Assembly: GCF_963678635.1 (NCBI RefSeq) | Contig: NC_087065.1 | Location: 25,751,254-25,815,253 of the forward strand | Direction: 5' to 3' | Source of the DNA: Symsagittifera roscoffensis | Taxonomy: Eukaryota; Xenacoelomorpha; Acoela; Convolutidae | Length of the DNA stretch: 64,000 nt | In this document: positions 35,048-45,800 of the stretch, in pieces | Layout: each line of letters begins with the position of its first letter | Position numbering within the stretch: the first letter of the stretch is position 1 | Position numbers and translations under genes: made by a program | The notes under the pieces: model-generated | Told to the model about the DNA's origin: nothing | The model's database searches: none | Seen by the model: only the letters and a program-made list of their open reading frames with translations

Positions 35048-35692
35048 ATGGTATTCATTCTAGGAGCTAGTTCTTTGGATCACGCGCTCCGAAAACTTCC
35101 CGCTCCGTCCCAGAAGCGCGTCAAAGATACTTGCTTTAAGAAGCCAGGCTTAAGTTTGAACTTTAACGCTAGGGACTCTCAGAAAACAATACAGTACTAC
35201 CTTCATCACTTCTTGTCGCACCGTAACGACCTCGTAATTTGGCACGACGCCATTAATAACTCGATAAGTAGGCACCGCAGCAACAATAACCGCAAGCTGA
35301 GTAGTGAGCAACTTGTCAATTTATTATTAAGGTATAGGACAAACATTTGTGCGATCGTATACTGTAGACGGAACGGAACCGAGGATATAGAGGAAAGTTT
35401 AGGTTCAACAGGTATTCTCGTTCTGAACGTCGTCAAAGACTTTATCTCTAAGCGTAAGGCTAAGGACCAAGTACTAATTGAGAAGTACAAAGAGCTTCAC
35501 CAGCCTCCTTCCCTTGAGTTAAAGACTCTCCTCCTTCTAAGGCGTTATAGCGCTAATCTTAATATCCTTAAGACACGTAAGAAGCGGAACCGCTTACCCC
35601 TCAAAGCTCGGAAAGCTAGAAAAAATAGGTTTCAGGCAGAAGCTTTGAGACGTCAACTTCCCCCATCTTGTAAGCTAATGTCGATTTGTTAA
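35048..35692 (+). CDS. Extra ORF upstream of gag in the BEL/Pao element (214 aa, unknown function)
   Basis: I chose the ATG at 35048; the frame is open from 34955 but has no earlier ATG. The protein starts MVFILGASSLDHALRKLP. Its middle carries NDLVIWHDAINNSISRHRSN and ICAIVYCRR, and its end is very basic (ETRKKRN-like and KARKARKNR runs, residues about 175-205), suggesting nucleic-acid binding or nuclear targeting. Alternating short hydrophobic strands (VFILG, LVIWHD, CAIVYC, GILVLNV) look like a small alpha/beta fold. The N-terminal GxSSL and the later His-Asp are loosely reminiscent of SGNH-type hydrolases, but this is only a resemblance. It is in the same frame as gag, separated by stops. 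Unlike gag-pol it has no break. Confidence 0.7.
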   Translation: MVFILGASSLDHALRKLPAPSQKRVKDTCFKKPGLSLNFNARDSQKTIQYYLHHFLSHRNDLVIWHDAINNSISRHRSNNNRKLSSEQLVNLLLRYRTNICAIVYCRRNGTEDIEESLGSTGILVLNVVKDFISKRKAKDQVLIEKYKELHQPPSLELKTLLLLRRYSANLNILKTRKKRNRLPLKARKARKNRFQAEALRRQLPPSCKLMSIC

Positions 35693-35785
35693 TGCAAATT
35701 TAATTACGTACCAAAACAGTATCTCATTTTATTGATTGTTTTCTATAAGTGAGCATCCCTAGAATATTGTCAATTTGTGAAAAAC

Positions 35786-36772
35786 ATGGACAAAAAATTC
35801 CAACGTAAGATACGCAAGTTATTTGAAACCCGTCTAAATCTAGAAAATGAGCTGCTTAAAGGTCACTCATTACTACTTGAGTACATTGAGAATAATAGTC
35901 GCACCACAAAAATTGATAATGCTGTTTACAAATGTAAAATTGCGTTGGAAAATGAGCAACTAATTAGGTTAGCGGGCAAAACGGAAAACCCTGAAAACAT
36001 TATTGCTCAGCAAGACCTTTGGCTTAAGAAAGTAACCGAAATGAACGATAAAGTAATGCATGAAGCTCAGAGTTACAAGATGAGCCTTGAACCTTCGTCA
36101 TTTCCAGCAGCCGGCATTACAGGGAGCAAGGGATCTTTACAACAAACTAGGTCTGAGACATCCTCACGCTCACACAAAACAAGAGATTCAGAAGCACCAG
36201 TATCTGAAAACAGGTCTAAGGTCTCTAATAAGTCTAAAGATAGTAGAAAGCTTGACTCACATAAGTCTGATAAATCTGCTTCAACTCGTCATACGTCGAC
36301 TGTTCGCACTATGTCATCAAGTGAGAAACGGCATGAGTTAGCTTTAGTAAAACGACGCCATGAGGAGCTGGAAAGGCAGTATCAAGTATCTTTAAGACTT
36401 AAAGAGCAAGAGAACCGTCTTAAGTTCGAACAAAGTCAGCTGGAACTAGAGCCATTGGCTGAAAGTCATAAAAAGCAACTAATTGAAATGGAATTGAAAG
36501 CGTTTGAACTTGAGGACAATTCATCTGAGGTTAGCGAGAAGGTAGCGGAAAGTAACTTGACAGGAGTAAGTCAACATATTTCGAAAGTAGCAACCGATCG
36601 AACTAATGATTGGGTAGACTCTGTTAGTTCACAGGCACCTCCTGACGTTGTTAGCGCGCCAGGTTTGCAGGCCTTCACTCCTGTACCCATTTCGTCAGGA
36701 CCGACGACTTACGCCATCCTCCTCATGCAATTCACACCAGTAATAGCCATAACCATGAGCACACAGCATTGA
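35786..36772 (+). pseudogene. BEL/Pao Gag, N-terminal part
   Basis: The ATG at 35786 (MDKKFQRKIRKLF) follows the extra ORF by 93 bases. Residues about 1-100 are helical and rich in Leu, Glu and Asn; about 120-180 are Ser/Lys-rich and low complexity; about 185-255 form a strong coiled-coil candidate (RRHEELERQYQ, KEQENRLKFEQ). After about residue 305 the frame goes wrong: the coherent reading continues in another frame from about 36700, so a frameshift lies near there. The stop at 36770-36772 is a consequence of it. Confidence 0.8.
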
Positions 36773-37296
36773 GTGACCCTGGAATCCATAGTTATGGACG
36801 TCGGGCTATGCCTCAATTTGGCAGTGCAAGTCTTCTGCCATTGCAAGCTTCTGTTCCATTCCCAGTCAACAATATGCATTCTAGTGCACACGTGTTACCA
36901 CCACCGTCTGCTGTTCCTTTACAGACCATGAGTTCAAACATAACTAATGGTAGTTTTGCCATCGCGCAACCGGAATCATTACCTGTCCCAATGTTACCGG
37001 CCCAACCCGGTTCTGGTTTTGTTTCTTTGTCACCTGTATTTGCTGGTGGTGGCTTCTCATCTTCTGGAGTAAACCCAACGCCGGTTCTCTCTTCGGCACC
37101 TAATTGCCATGCAGCGCCAGTCCAGACGCAACATAATCTTCCCTTTGTTCCGCATACTGTGTCACCTAATATCAACGATTACTACACAAGTGATGCAAAC
37201 TTATGGCGATTGGCAGCTACAGCTCCAATCGTCACGCCTGCTCAGTGTTGTAATGCTGGAAACGTTTTGTCTAATGGGACAACTGTTGTCCCATAG
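36769..37296 (+). pseudogene. BEL/Pao Gag, Pro/Ser/Val-rich middle part
   Basis: A frame-shifted continuation of gag, rich in Pro, Ser, Val and Asn (for example SLLPLQASVPFPVNN). It is a flexible linker of the type found between the coiled coil and the DUF1759 region. There is no ATG at its start. It stops at TAG 37294-37296, after which the same frame continues into the next segment, so this is an in-frame nonsense mutation. Confidence 0.7.
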
Positions 37297-38097
37297 TGTA
37301 ACACCGCCGCTCCGTATACTAGTGGTGGGACTGTGTATTTTAATACTCTCCCAGTTCATCCACAACATGTTCCGCAATTTGTCAATCATACTAATACTGG
37401 TTATCAGCCAGTCAACGAAGACTACGCACCGTCTTCCGCTTATCCGAACCAAGGTTGTTCATCGGATCGACCTCTCTCCGCTCGTGAATTGGTGGAATTA
37501 TTGATGCACAGCCGCAAAGATCATCTTCCTGAATGGACGTTAGCTCAGTTTGACGGCAACCCGTTAAACTGGCACGAATGGTTTGGTCAGTTTAAGTCCA
37601 CCGTTGATTCCGCTGTTCTCACCGATGATACGAAACTGACATATTTAAAAACGCTCGTCACAGGCAAAGCAAAAACCGCAACTGCGGAATTTAGTTATAG
37701 TGGCGTTATGTACAAGGATGCACTGGCCACCTCGCAACGGAAGTTTGGGCAACCACATGCCATTTTTGGTGCGCATCTTGATAAGCTGAATACTTTTTCT
37801 CCGCTTAAGATGCACAATTCGGAAAATTTCATTAGTTTCTACTCCGCCCTTTCTGGCCTCGTAGCAGTTTTCAAATCATTGTCTTTCAACGATGATCTAA
37901 AGAGTGTTAACCTGTTAAACCAAGCTGTTAGTAAACTTCCGCCTAACCTCAAGGAGGCTTGGTCAATGCATATTGTTAGACATAATTGGCAGCAACCAAC
38001 ACTCTTAGATTTTAACAACTGGTTGAAAGAAAAGGCCGAGGGGCATGAAAGATTACGTTTACTCAACTCTAAGGCAAACAAACGAGGAACCAGTTAA
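37297..38097 (+). pseudogene. BEL/Pao Gag, DUF1759 region
   Basis: In frame with the previous segment after the TAG. The piece FDGNPLNWHEWFGQFKSTVD starts the DUF1759 region typical of Pao-type Gag, continuing through YLKTLVTGKAKTA, SFYSALSGLVAVF and SKLPPNLKEAW to LDFNNWLKEKAEGHERL. This region is capsid-like in position. The frame ends at 38097, and the coherent reading has by then moved into the frame open from 38045, so a frameshift lies in 38045-38097. Confidence 0.85.
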
Positions 38098-38320
38098 ACC
38101 AAAAACAACCAAAGTTTTTGCAGCCAATAGCCAGGTAACTAGTAAGGCTCAGGATAAGTCTAAGTTTCCGCCGTGCGTTTTCTGTAGGGGTAGTCATGCA
38201 TTGTGGAATTGTGCTGTTTTTAAGGAAAAGAATGCTACTCAGCGAGCAAAATACGTAGCTGAACAGAAACTTTGTTTCGCTTGCCTCAATGGCAATTATA
38301 ATTTCCGGCAATGTTCTTGA
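38045..38320 (+). pseudogene. BEL/Pao Gag, Cys/His knuckle region
   Basis: Contains CVFCRGSHALWNC, a CX2CX3HX4C knuckle, followed by CFACLNGNYNFRQC, the second one with Asn/Phe where a His is usual. These are the nucleocapsid zinc-binding modules of Pao-type Gag. A TGA at 38318-38320 ends the frame directly after the second knuckle, but the same frame continues in the protease segment. Confidence 0.8.
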
Positions 38321-39190
38321 GTGAAAAAGTGCCCGAAGCCAGAGTGTGATAGCACACATAATTTCTTGCTCCATGGAGCCGAAAGAATATTTCCTCGGAA
38401 GGAAAATTCAAAGGTCTCGAATAAGGCTGGAACAAACAAATCCAATGAGAATACAAACACTTCCACCCATGCCGCTGTTAGTGATGTACATGACATTGAA
38501 TCTTCTAAAGGGTTGTTGCCAATTGCAACACTTGGTGTATCCTCGGATGTAACCAGTCTCCTGACGTTGGTTCTTTGTGATAGTGCATCGACTCACTCCT
38601 GGGTGTCTTCGTCACTCGTAAACCGTCTCGGCTTAGTAGGGGAGCCCGTTAACTTGTCAATTAGTGGTTTCAATTCAACCACCGTTGTTGAGACTCAGAG
38701 GGTCAAGTTTACAGTTTCCTCCGAGCCGAATAATAGTGATTTCGTATTTTCTCTCTGTGCATATATTAAAGACAATATTCGGATTGGTTCCGACTTAATC
38801 AATATTGCTGATTTGCAGAATAAATATCCACAATTAGCACCTATTAAGCCCGTTCAATATACGTATGAGGACGTTGAAGTTATTATCGGACAAGACTACT
38901 ACCACGCCGTTAGACCCATTGAGTTCATCTTGGGAGATGATAAAAACTCACCGTGTTCCGTTCGCCTACTGATAGGCTGGGTCATAAGTGGTCCGTTGCC
39001 GCCGTCCGTTAATTCTACTTCTTCGTGTTTCAAGTGTGTTGCTGAATATTCTTCTCTGACCGACCAGATAAAATCCTGGTACGAGTTGGAATTGTATGGT
39101 GCTTTCAAACAAGTCGATGCCCATTCCGCCGCGGATAAACATGCTTTATCCATCCTAAATTCTGAAACCGTTCACAATGGCGAAAGATAA
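38321..39190 (+). pseudogene. BEL/Pao aspartic protease (DUF1758-type) segment
   Basis: In frame with the knuckle region past the TGA. Begins KKCPKPECDSTHNFLLH (third Cys/His module), then a Ser/Asn/Thr linker. VLCDSASTHSWVSSSLVNRLGL (about residues 83-104) is the protease active-site region with Asp-Ser-Ala in place of the classical Asp-Ser/Thr-Gly, a known variation in Pao elements. DVEVIIGQDYYH and LLIGWVISGPLP mark the C-terminal half of DUF1758. The segment ends at an in-frame TAA (39188-39190), and the reading continues directly after it. Confidence 0.85.
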
Positions 39191-39193
39191 ATT

Positions 39194-39424
39194 GTGCCTA
39201 TGCTTTGGATTGATAGTAATGTCAGTCTACCAAACAACTATTACTCGTCACTCGCCCAATTTAAAACATTGGAGAGAAGGTTAAGTAAAGACCCTAAGCT
39301 GCGCGAAAGATACGCAGAAACAATTAGAGAGGACTTAGGAAAGGCTATGTCGTTACCGTCGAACCGCATGATCCACGTAAGCGTTCCGATCGCGAGTGGT
39401 ATCTTCCGCACCATCCCGTCGTAA
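39194..39424 (+). pseudogene. BEL/Pao RT, N-terminal segment (frameshifted)
   Basis: Same frame as the protease segment, beyond the TAA. LWIDSNVSLPNNYYSSLAQF and LERRLSKDPKLRERYAETI are the conserved start of the Pao RT. Near 39345 coherent coding moves to the next frame, most simply by a one-base deletion in a purine-rich run; the frame then reads nonsense to 39424. The coherent reading resumes in the other frame with WYLPHHPVVNPNKPGK. Confidence 0.8.
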
Positions 39425-39798
39425 ATCCGAATAAGCCGGGTAAGGTGCGCCGAAACCTTAATGGGGCTTCTAAGTTTCACGGCACATCCTTAAATAAGTC
39501 CTTATTGGTGGGTCCGGACCTACTCCAAAATATAATTTTTGTACTTTTGCGATTCCGTCAACACAAGTACGCCGCGGATATAGAGGGTATGTTCCTCCAG
39601 GTAGGAGTCCTTGCCCGCGATCAAATTTTGCTCCGTTTTTTGTGGCTGGAGGATACCACTTCCGATGTGGTAGTTCATCAGTACACTCGCCATATATTCG
39701 GCGCACGGGATTCGCCTTCGTGCGCCAATTTCAATTTGCGAAAAACAGCAACTGATAATATGTCCACATACCCTGAGGCCGCCTCAGTCGTAAAATAA
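39346..39798 (+). pseudogene. BEL/Pao RT, palm/fingers segment
   Basis: Contains NGASKFHGTSLNKSLLVGPDL, LLRFRQHKYAADIEGMFLQV (with the first catalytic Asp in ADIE) and FGARDSPSCANFNLRKTA, all diagnostic of Pao-type RT. An in-frame TAA at 39796-39798 stops the frame three codons before the YMDD box, which lies in the next segment in the same frame. Confidence 0.85.
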
Positions 39799-39807
39799 AA
39801 ATTTTAC

Positions 39808-42432
39808 ATGGACGATTACTTGGATTCATTCGAGAACGTTACCCATGCAATTAATATTAGTCGCGATTTGGTTTCCTTACTAAAATTGGGAGGATTTAAT
39901 TTGACTAAATTTGTCAGTAATGCTGATGAAATCACTTCAGCAATGAACCCCGAGGAATCCGAAACCTCGTCTTCACCCGTCAAGGAAATATGTAACGGTG
40001 CCGAACAATCATCACACGTCTTAGGTCTTAAATGTGACCATGTGAAAGACACATTGGTTGTTAGCAGAGGCGTGGATCGTCCTCTCGATAAAGCAATAAC
40101 TCAACGAACCGTCTTGAGTTTCGTCTCTTCTGTGTTTGACCCTGTTGGGTTAGTAGCTCCATACACAGTTAGGGCCCGTCTTTTACTTAAAGATAAATGG
40201 AAAATCAGTGGTCAAAGTTGGGACGACGAATTGCCAGGAGACATAAGAGATAAGTTTCTCGAGTGGCACTCCGGTCTCCCTCTCTTAGGGCAATTGACTA
40301 TTCCCCGTTGTTACTTCACAGAGCCTGTTGATCAAATTGAGCTCCACATGTTCGGTGATAGCTCGCAGGACGTTTTCTGTGCGGTTGGATTTTTGCGTGC
40401 GCGACTCTCGAGCTCGCACAAAACTCAAATATCCTTCATTTTTGGTAAAGCTCGCGTTGCGCCCATGAAAGCGCTATCTATACGAAAGCTAGAGCTTCAA
40501 GCTGCTCTGCTCGCCACACGACTAAAAGATGATATACTGGCCGCCCTTACCGTCTCTATTAATCATGTCTACATGCGGACAGATAGTACAACAGTTTTGC
40601 AGTGGCTAAACTCCACTGAAAAATTACCTGTATTCGTCGCTAATCGTGTCGGCGAAATCCTCGAATCGACCACTATTGATGAGTGGCACCATGTTCTGAG
40701 CGGCGATAATCCAGCTGATACCGGTACGCGGGGGATTTCTTCGGAAGCCCTCAAGGATAGCAGCTGGAGTATTGGTCCGAGCATTCTCAGGACTACTGAT
40801 TGGCCGTTTATACCCGACGAACGTGTAATCAATAAAATTCGTTTGAAGGGTCCTTCTTGTGATGTTGATAATTGCTTGGAGACATCATCTTCCTTCGTCA
40901 CCGATGTCACATCCATCAAACATCCCGAACACGGGTTCAATTGGGAAAGGTTCAGTTCCTTTACGAGATTTAAACGAGTAGTCGCTTTTATGTTGAGAAT
41001 GCTGCCTTCACATAAGCATTTTCGTGGTAAGGACTTACGAATCACCGACCCCACTGAACTTGATATTGCAGAAAGCAAACTGATTCATCTTGCTCAGATG
41101 GAATCCTTCCCTGTTGAGTTAAAAACACTCGCCGCTGGCAAACCTATTAAGAATAGTAGTAAAATTGCCACATACTCGCCATTTATCGGCCTTGCTGCTA
41201 TCATTCGTTCCACCGGACGGATTGTGCGCTTAGTGAATACCGAGTTTGATAATAAGCACCTAATAATACTCGACGCCCGACATATCCTAGTTCATTTGTT
41301 GGCCCGCAGCCTCCACCATAAGCATTTTCATCAAGGATTAGATTACATGCGATCCGTTTCAAATATGAAATATGCAATACTTGGGTTGCGTCGACTACTT
41401 CAGTCTATCGAAAATCAATGTGTAACATGCCGTAAACGCAAAGCAAGTACCAGCCAGCCTATTATGTCCGATTTACCTGTCGAACGTCTCGGATATAAGC
41501 AACCACCCTTCAATCATACGGGTGTGGATTACTTTGGACCGCTTTACGTTCCGGTTTGCAGAAGCACTGAGAAAAGATGGGGATTTCTTTTTACTTGCCT
41601 CACCCCCAGGGCTGTACACCTTGAGATTGTACCATCTCTGGACACCATTTCTTGTGTCATGGGCATTGAACGGTTCATTGCGCGTCGTGGTACGCCAGGC
41701 ACAATCTGGTCGGATAACGGCACGAACTTCGTTGGTGCGGAAAAGGAATTACTTGCCTGCATCAAGAGCTGGAATGGCATGGCTCCGACCATTTTTGCAC
41801 ACAAAGATGTTACTTGGAAATTTAACCCGCCAGGCGCACCCCATCATGGCGGCTCCTGGGAACGCCTCGTCCGAAGTGTGAAGCGCGTGCTGTACGATAT
41901 CCTAGGCAGTAGGCGAGTCACTGAAGAGGTGTTAGGAACAACACTCTGCTTAGTTGAGCAGGCTTTGAATTCGAGGCCAATCACTCCCGTTAGTACTGAT
42001 TCACGTGAGTTAGAAGCGTTAACCCCAAACCATTTTTTGCTCGGACAACATGCCACAAGCTTTCCTTCGCTTTTACCCGGGGAGCACTTCGATCACAAGA
42101 AAAGGTACGTGCGAGCGCAGTCATATGCTAACGCGATTTGGTCTCATTGGCTTCGAGAATATGTTCCCTCGCTGAATAAGCGTGTCAAGTGGCACACTCA
42201 TTCCGACTTCACTCTTAAAACAGGCGATCTCGTGTGGGTGATTGAGCCCGATAGTCCGCGTGGGTACTACCCTCTCGCCCGAATCGTCAAGCTAAACTAC
42301 GGACAGGACGGTTGTGCCCGATCCGCCCTTGTCAGGACCACAACCCGAACCCGTGAAGTCACGCGGCCGACCGTTAAGCTCGCTCCGGTTCTTCCTTCTT
42401 CAGGGGGGGAGGATGTTGCAACGCAAATGTAG
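39808..42432 (+). pseudogene. BEL/Pao Pol: RT C-terminus, RNase H and integrase (874 codons)
   Basis: The longest open segment; it continues the RT frame and its first ATG is the Met of YMDD, so it is not a true start. Domains: YMDD at the start; SVFDPVGLVAP (about 107-117); RNase H with FGDSS (about 183), KLELQAALLATRL, MRTDSTTVLQWL and SGDNPAD carrying the acidic residues; integrase zinc finger (HH near 503-508, CVTC at 538-541); integrase core with Asp574 (GVDYFGP), Asp636 (WSDNGTNF) and Glu685 (GGSWERL), spacings of 61 and 48 residues between the acids; DUF5641-like C-terminus (LKTGDLVWVIEPDSPRG). The integrase looks intact. The stop is inside the 3' LTR. Confidence 0.92.
42403..42413 (+). 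promoter_or_regulatory. Polypurine tract
   Basis: GGGGGGGAGGA directly abuts the TG of the 3' LTR, the standard plus-strand primer site. It is also coding (Gly-Gly-Glu in the last part of Pol). Confidence 0.9.
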
Positions 42433-42878
42433 AGTATAGATGCATATAAAACAAGAGTATAAATGCATATAAAATAAGCACAGTTGGCCGAGTGGCCTAA
42501 GCTAGAGCCGATTATATGTGTGACATAACAGTTGACGTAGGTTCGAGTCCCCCACCTGCCCATGTATTAATATACTAAAAACGGGGGTTATATCCTATTT
42601 TAACTGTTTTTTGGTTCTAATTCGGTGCAGCCTTGATTAAGGCTGACCGCCAAAAAGAGCAATTTGTCTCAAGGACATTACCGACCGGTTCTTGTGGCTA
42701 GCTTGCGCCAATTTGTTTATTGGAGCTGAATATTGGTTAAAAAAATTATGAACTTGTTTAACAGCAAAAATTTGAATGGAAAGTCAATATATCCGATAAA
42801 TTCTGTATTGCCGAGAATACGAATTCTTTATTGATTTTTTCGGTTTTAACTTCATTCTACGGAGATTTAGCGAGCACA
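42414..42878 (+). repeat. 3' LTR of the BEL/Pao element (465 bp)
   Basis: Begins TGTTGCAACG and ends CGAGCACA, then GTTAG (42879-42883) and satellite sequence resuming mid-monomer. It supplies the stop codon of Pol. Confidence 0.95.
42478..42562 (+). promoter_or_regulatory. tRNA-like segment with A and B boxes in the 3' LTR
   Basis: Same as in the 5' LTR: A box TGGCCGAGTGG at 42485-42495 and B box within GGTTCGAGTCC at 42540-42550. Both boxes are unchanged between the LTRs, while the 44-base interval between them has four substitutions. The boxes face right, so any Pol III transcript would start in the LTR and could run out into the satellite. Confidence 0.65.
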
Positions 42879-45800
42879 GTTAGTTTCTATCGATGTTGAA
42901 TGTGTGATGTTTTTTAATAGCTTTCGTCCAATGAGGGTGACCAACTCTAAGTTCTCCAGTGCTTGATTGCCAAAAGGCATATTATATCCTGATCAACAGT
43001 ATATATTTTAAAAATTCGAAAATAACCACTTTCTTTGCTAGGGAGATATACTACGAAATCCGCGTTTCCTCTGCCAAGTTTGACTTTTTGGTCTGATTTT
43101 TCCATTATTTCTTATAATTTTCTGCATTCAATCGCTTCTAGGGTCTCTCCTATCATTTCTAAGTTCTTCTTTGTTATTACCATTTTTGCCGCTTCAGAAC
43201 CTATAATGGGTTGAAACCTTTTTTTCGCGCTATCGAACTATTCGTATGATTTAGTTGATTCCTACGAAAACAATTTTCCTGCAGGTAACAACATGGCGAT
43301 ACGTCACTATTCCATGTTTTTTCCTCCTCTTGTGGTGTTACTCCTTCCATCATGATGTTTCCCTGTTTTCTGTTTTCATTGGTTTTTTGAAGTCATTGAA
43401 AGTTTTTCATCATTGCTGTAAACGACTTCCATCCTTATATGTCGTCCCATTCTTTATCCATGTGTAGTGACTCGATCTGTAATTTTTTTTGTCCATTTCC
43501 ATAGTTGAATTTCTCTGCCCTGGTTAGTTTCTGTCGATGTTTAATGCGTGATGTTTTTAATAACTTTCGTCCGATTTCGGTGACCAACTCTAAGTTCTCC
43601 AGTGCTTGATTGCCAAAAAGGCATGTTATATCCTGATCAACAGTATATTTTTAAAAATATTGAAAATAACCGCTTTCTTTGACAGGGAGATAAACTACGA
43701 AATCCGCGTTTCCTCTACCAAGTTTGACTTTTTGGTCTGAATTTTCCTTTCATTCTTATAATTTTCTGCATTCATTGGCTTCTAGGGTCTCTTTTATCAT
43801 TTCTAAGCACTTCTTTCCTTTTACCATTTTCGCCGCTTCAGAATCTATATTGGGTTGAAACCTTTTTTTGCTCTATCGAACCATTCGTATGAGTTGATTG
43901 ATTCCTACAAAAATAATTTTCCTGCAGGTACCAATATGGCAATACGTCACTATTTCATGTTTTTTTCCTCTTCTTGTGGTGTTACTCCTTCCATCATGAT
44001 GTTTCCCTGTTTTCTGTTTTCATTGGCTTTTTCAAGTCATTGAAAGTTTTCATCATTGCTTTAAAAGACTTCCATCCTTATATGTCTTCCCATCCTTTAT
44101 CCATGTGTAGTGACTCGATCTGTAATTTTTTTGTCTATTTTCATAGTTGAATTTCTCTGCCCTGGTTAGTTTCTGTCGATGTTGAATGTGGGATGTTTTT
44201 AATAGCTTTCGTCCGATGTTGGTGACCAACTCTAAGTTCTCCAGTGCTTGATTGCCAAAAAGGCATGTTATATCCTGATCAACAGTATATATTTTAAAAA
44301 TTCGAAAATAACCACTTTCTTTGCTAGGGAGATATACTACGAAATCCGCGTTTCCTCTGCCAAGTTTGACTTTTTGGTCTGATTTTTCCATTATTTCTGA
44401 TCATTTTCTGCATTCAGTCGCTTCTAGGGTCTCTCCTATCATTTCCAAGCTCATCATTATTATTACTATTTTGCCGCTTCAGAAGCTATAATGGGTTGAA
44501 ATCGTTTTTTCGCGCTCTCAAACCATTCCTATGACTTGATTGATTCCTACAAAGAAACAATTTTCGTGCAGGTATCAACATGGCGTTACGTAATTATTTC
44601 CTGTTTTCCCTCCTCTTGTGGTGTTACTCCTTCAATCATGATGTTTCCCTGTTTTCTGTTTTCATTGGTTTTTTCAAGTCATTGAAAGTTTTCATCATTG
44701 CTGTAAATGACTTCCATCCTTATATGTCTTCCCATCCTTTATCCATGTGTAGTGTCTCGATTTGTAATTTTTTTGTCTATTTCTATAGTTAAATTTCTCT
44801 GCCCTGGTTAGTTACTATCGATGTTGAATGTGGGATGTTTTTAATAGCTTTCGTCCGATGTCGGTGACCAACTCTAAGTTCTCCAGTGCTTGATTGCCAA
44901 AAAGGTATGTTATATCCTGATCGAAAGTATATAATTTCAAAATTTGAAAATAACCGCTTTCTTTGATAGGGAGATATACTACGAAATCCGCGTTTCCTCT
45001 GCCAAGTTTGACTTTTTGGTCTGATTTTTCCATTATTTTTTAAATAATTTTCTGCATTCAATCGCTTCTAGGGTCTCTCCTATCCTTTCTAAGCTCTTCC
45101 TTGTTATTACTATTTTTGCCGCTTCAGAACCTATAATGGGTTGAAACCTTTTTTTCGCATTATCGAACCATTCGTATGATTTAGTTGATTCCTACGAAAA
45201 CAATTTTCCTGCAGGTACCAACATGGCGATACGTCACTATTTCATGTTTTTTCCTCCTCCTGTGATGTTACTCCTTCTATCATAATGTTTCCCTGTTTTC
45301 TGTTTTCGTTGGTTTTTTCAAGTCATTGAAAGTTTTCACCCTTGCTGTAAATGACTTCCATCCTTATATGTCTTCCCATCCTTTATCCATGTGTAGTGAC
45401 TCGATCTGTAATTTTTTTGTCTATTTTCATAGTTGAATTTCTCTGCCCTGGTTAGTTTCTGTCGATGTTGAATGTGGGATGTTTTTAATAGCTTTCGTCC
45501 GATGTCGGTGACCAACTCTAAGTTCTCCAGTGCTTGATTGCCAAAAAGGCATGTTATATCCTGATCAAAAGTATATATTTTAAAAATTTGAAAATAACCG
45601 CTTTCTTTGATAGGGAGATATACTACGAAATCCGCGTTTCCTCTGCCAAGTTTGACTTTTTGGTCTGAATTTTCCTTTCTTTCTGATCATTTTCTGCATT
45701 CAGTCGCTTCTAGGGTCTCTCCTATCATTTCCAAGCTCATCTTTATTATTACTATTTTGCCGCTTCAGAAGCTATAATGGGTTGAAACATTTTTTTCGCG

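Larger units (their letters stand above)
33163..42878 (+). mobile_element. BEL/Pao LTR retrotransposon, defective, nested in the satellite
   Basis: It has all the marks of a BEL/Pao element: LTRs (33163-33626 and 42414-42878), a primer site (33630-33647), a polypurine tract (42403-42413), a Gag with the DUF1759 region and Cys/His knuckles, DUF1758-type protease, RT with YMDD, RNase H, and integrase with HHCC zinc finger, D-D-E triad and the C-terminal DUF5641 region. Length is 9716 bp, a little long because of a 1.4-kb leader and an extra ORF before gag. No envelope-like ORF follows pol; the pol frame runs through the polypurine tract into the 3' LTR. Four in-frame stops and at least three frameshifts make this copy non-autonomous. 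Confidence 0.95.

Noticed and set aside
35048-35692. Firm assignment of the extra ORF as an SGNH hydrolase or esterase
   Set aside because: Only loose resemblance (GxSSL near the N-terminus, a later His-Asp). The residue order and spacing cannot be verified without a profile or structure search.
37294-39798. Programmed stop-codon readthrough in gag-pol
   Set aside because: Four stops of three kinds plus frameshifts in one copy look like decay. A single conserved stop at the gag-pol border would be expected for recoding.
42413-42433. An envelope-like gene in the BEL/Pao element
   Set aside because: Pol runs through the polypurine tract into the 3' LTR, leaving no space for another ORF.
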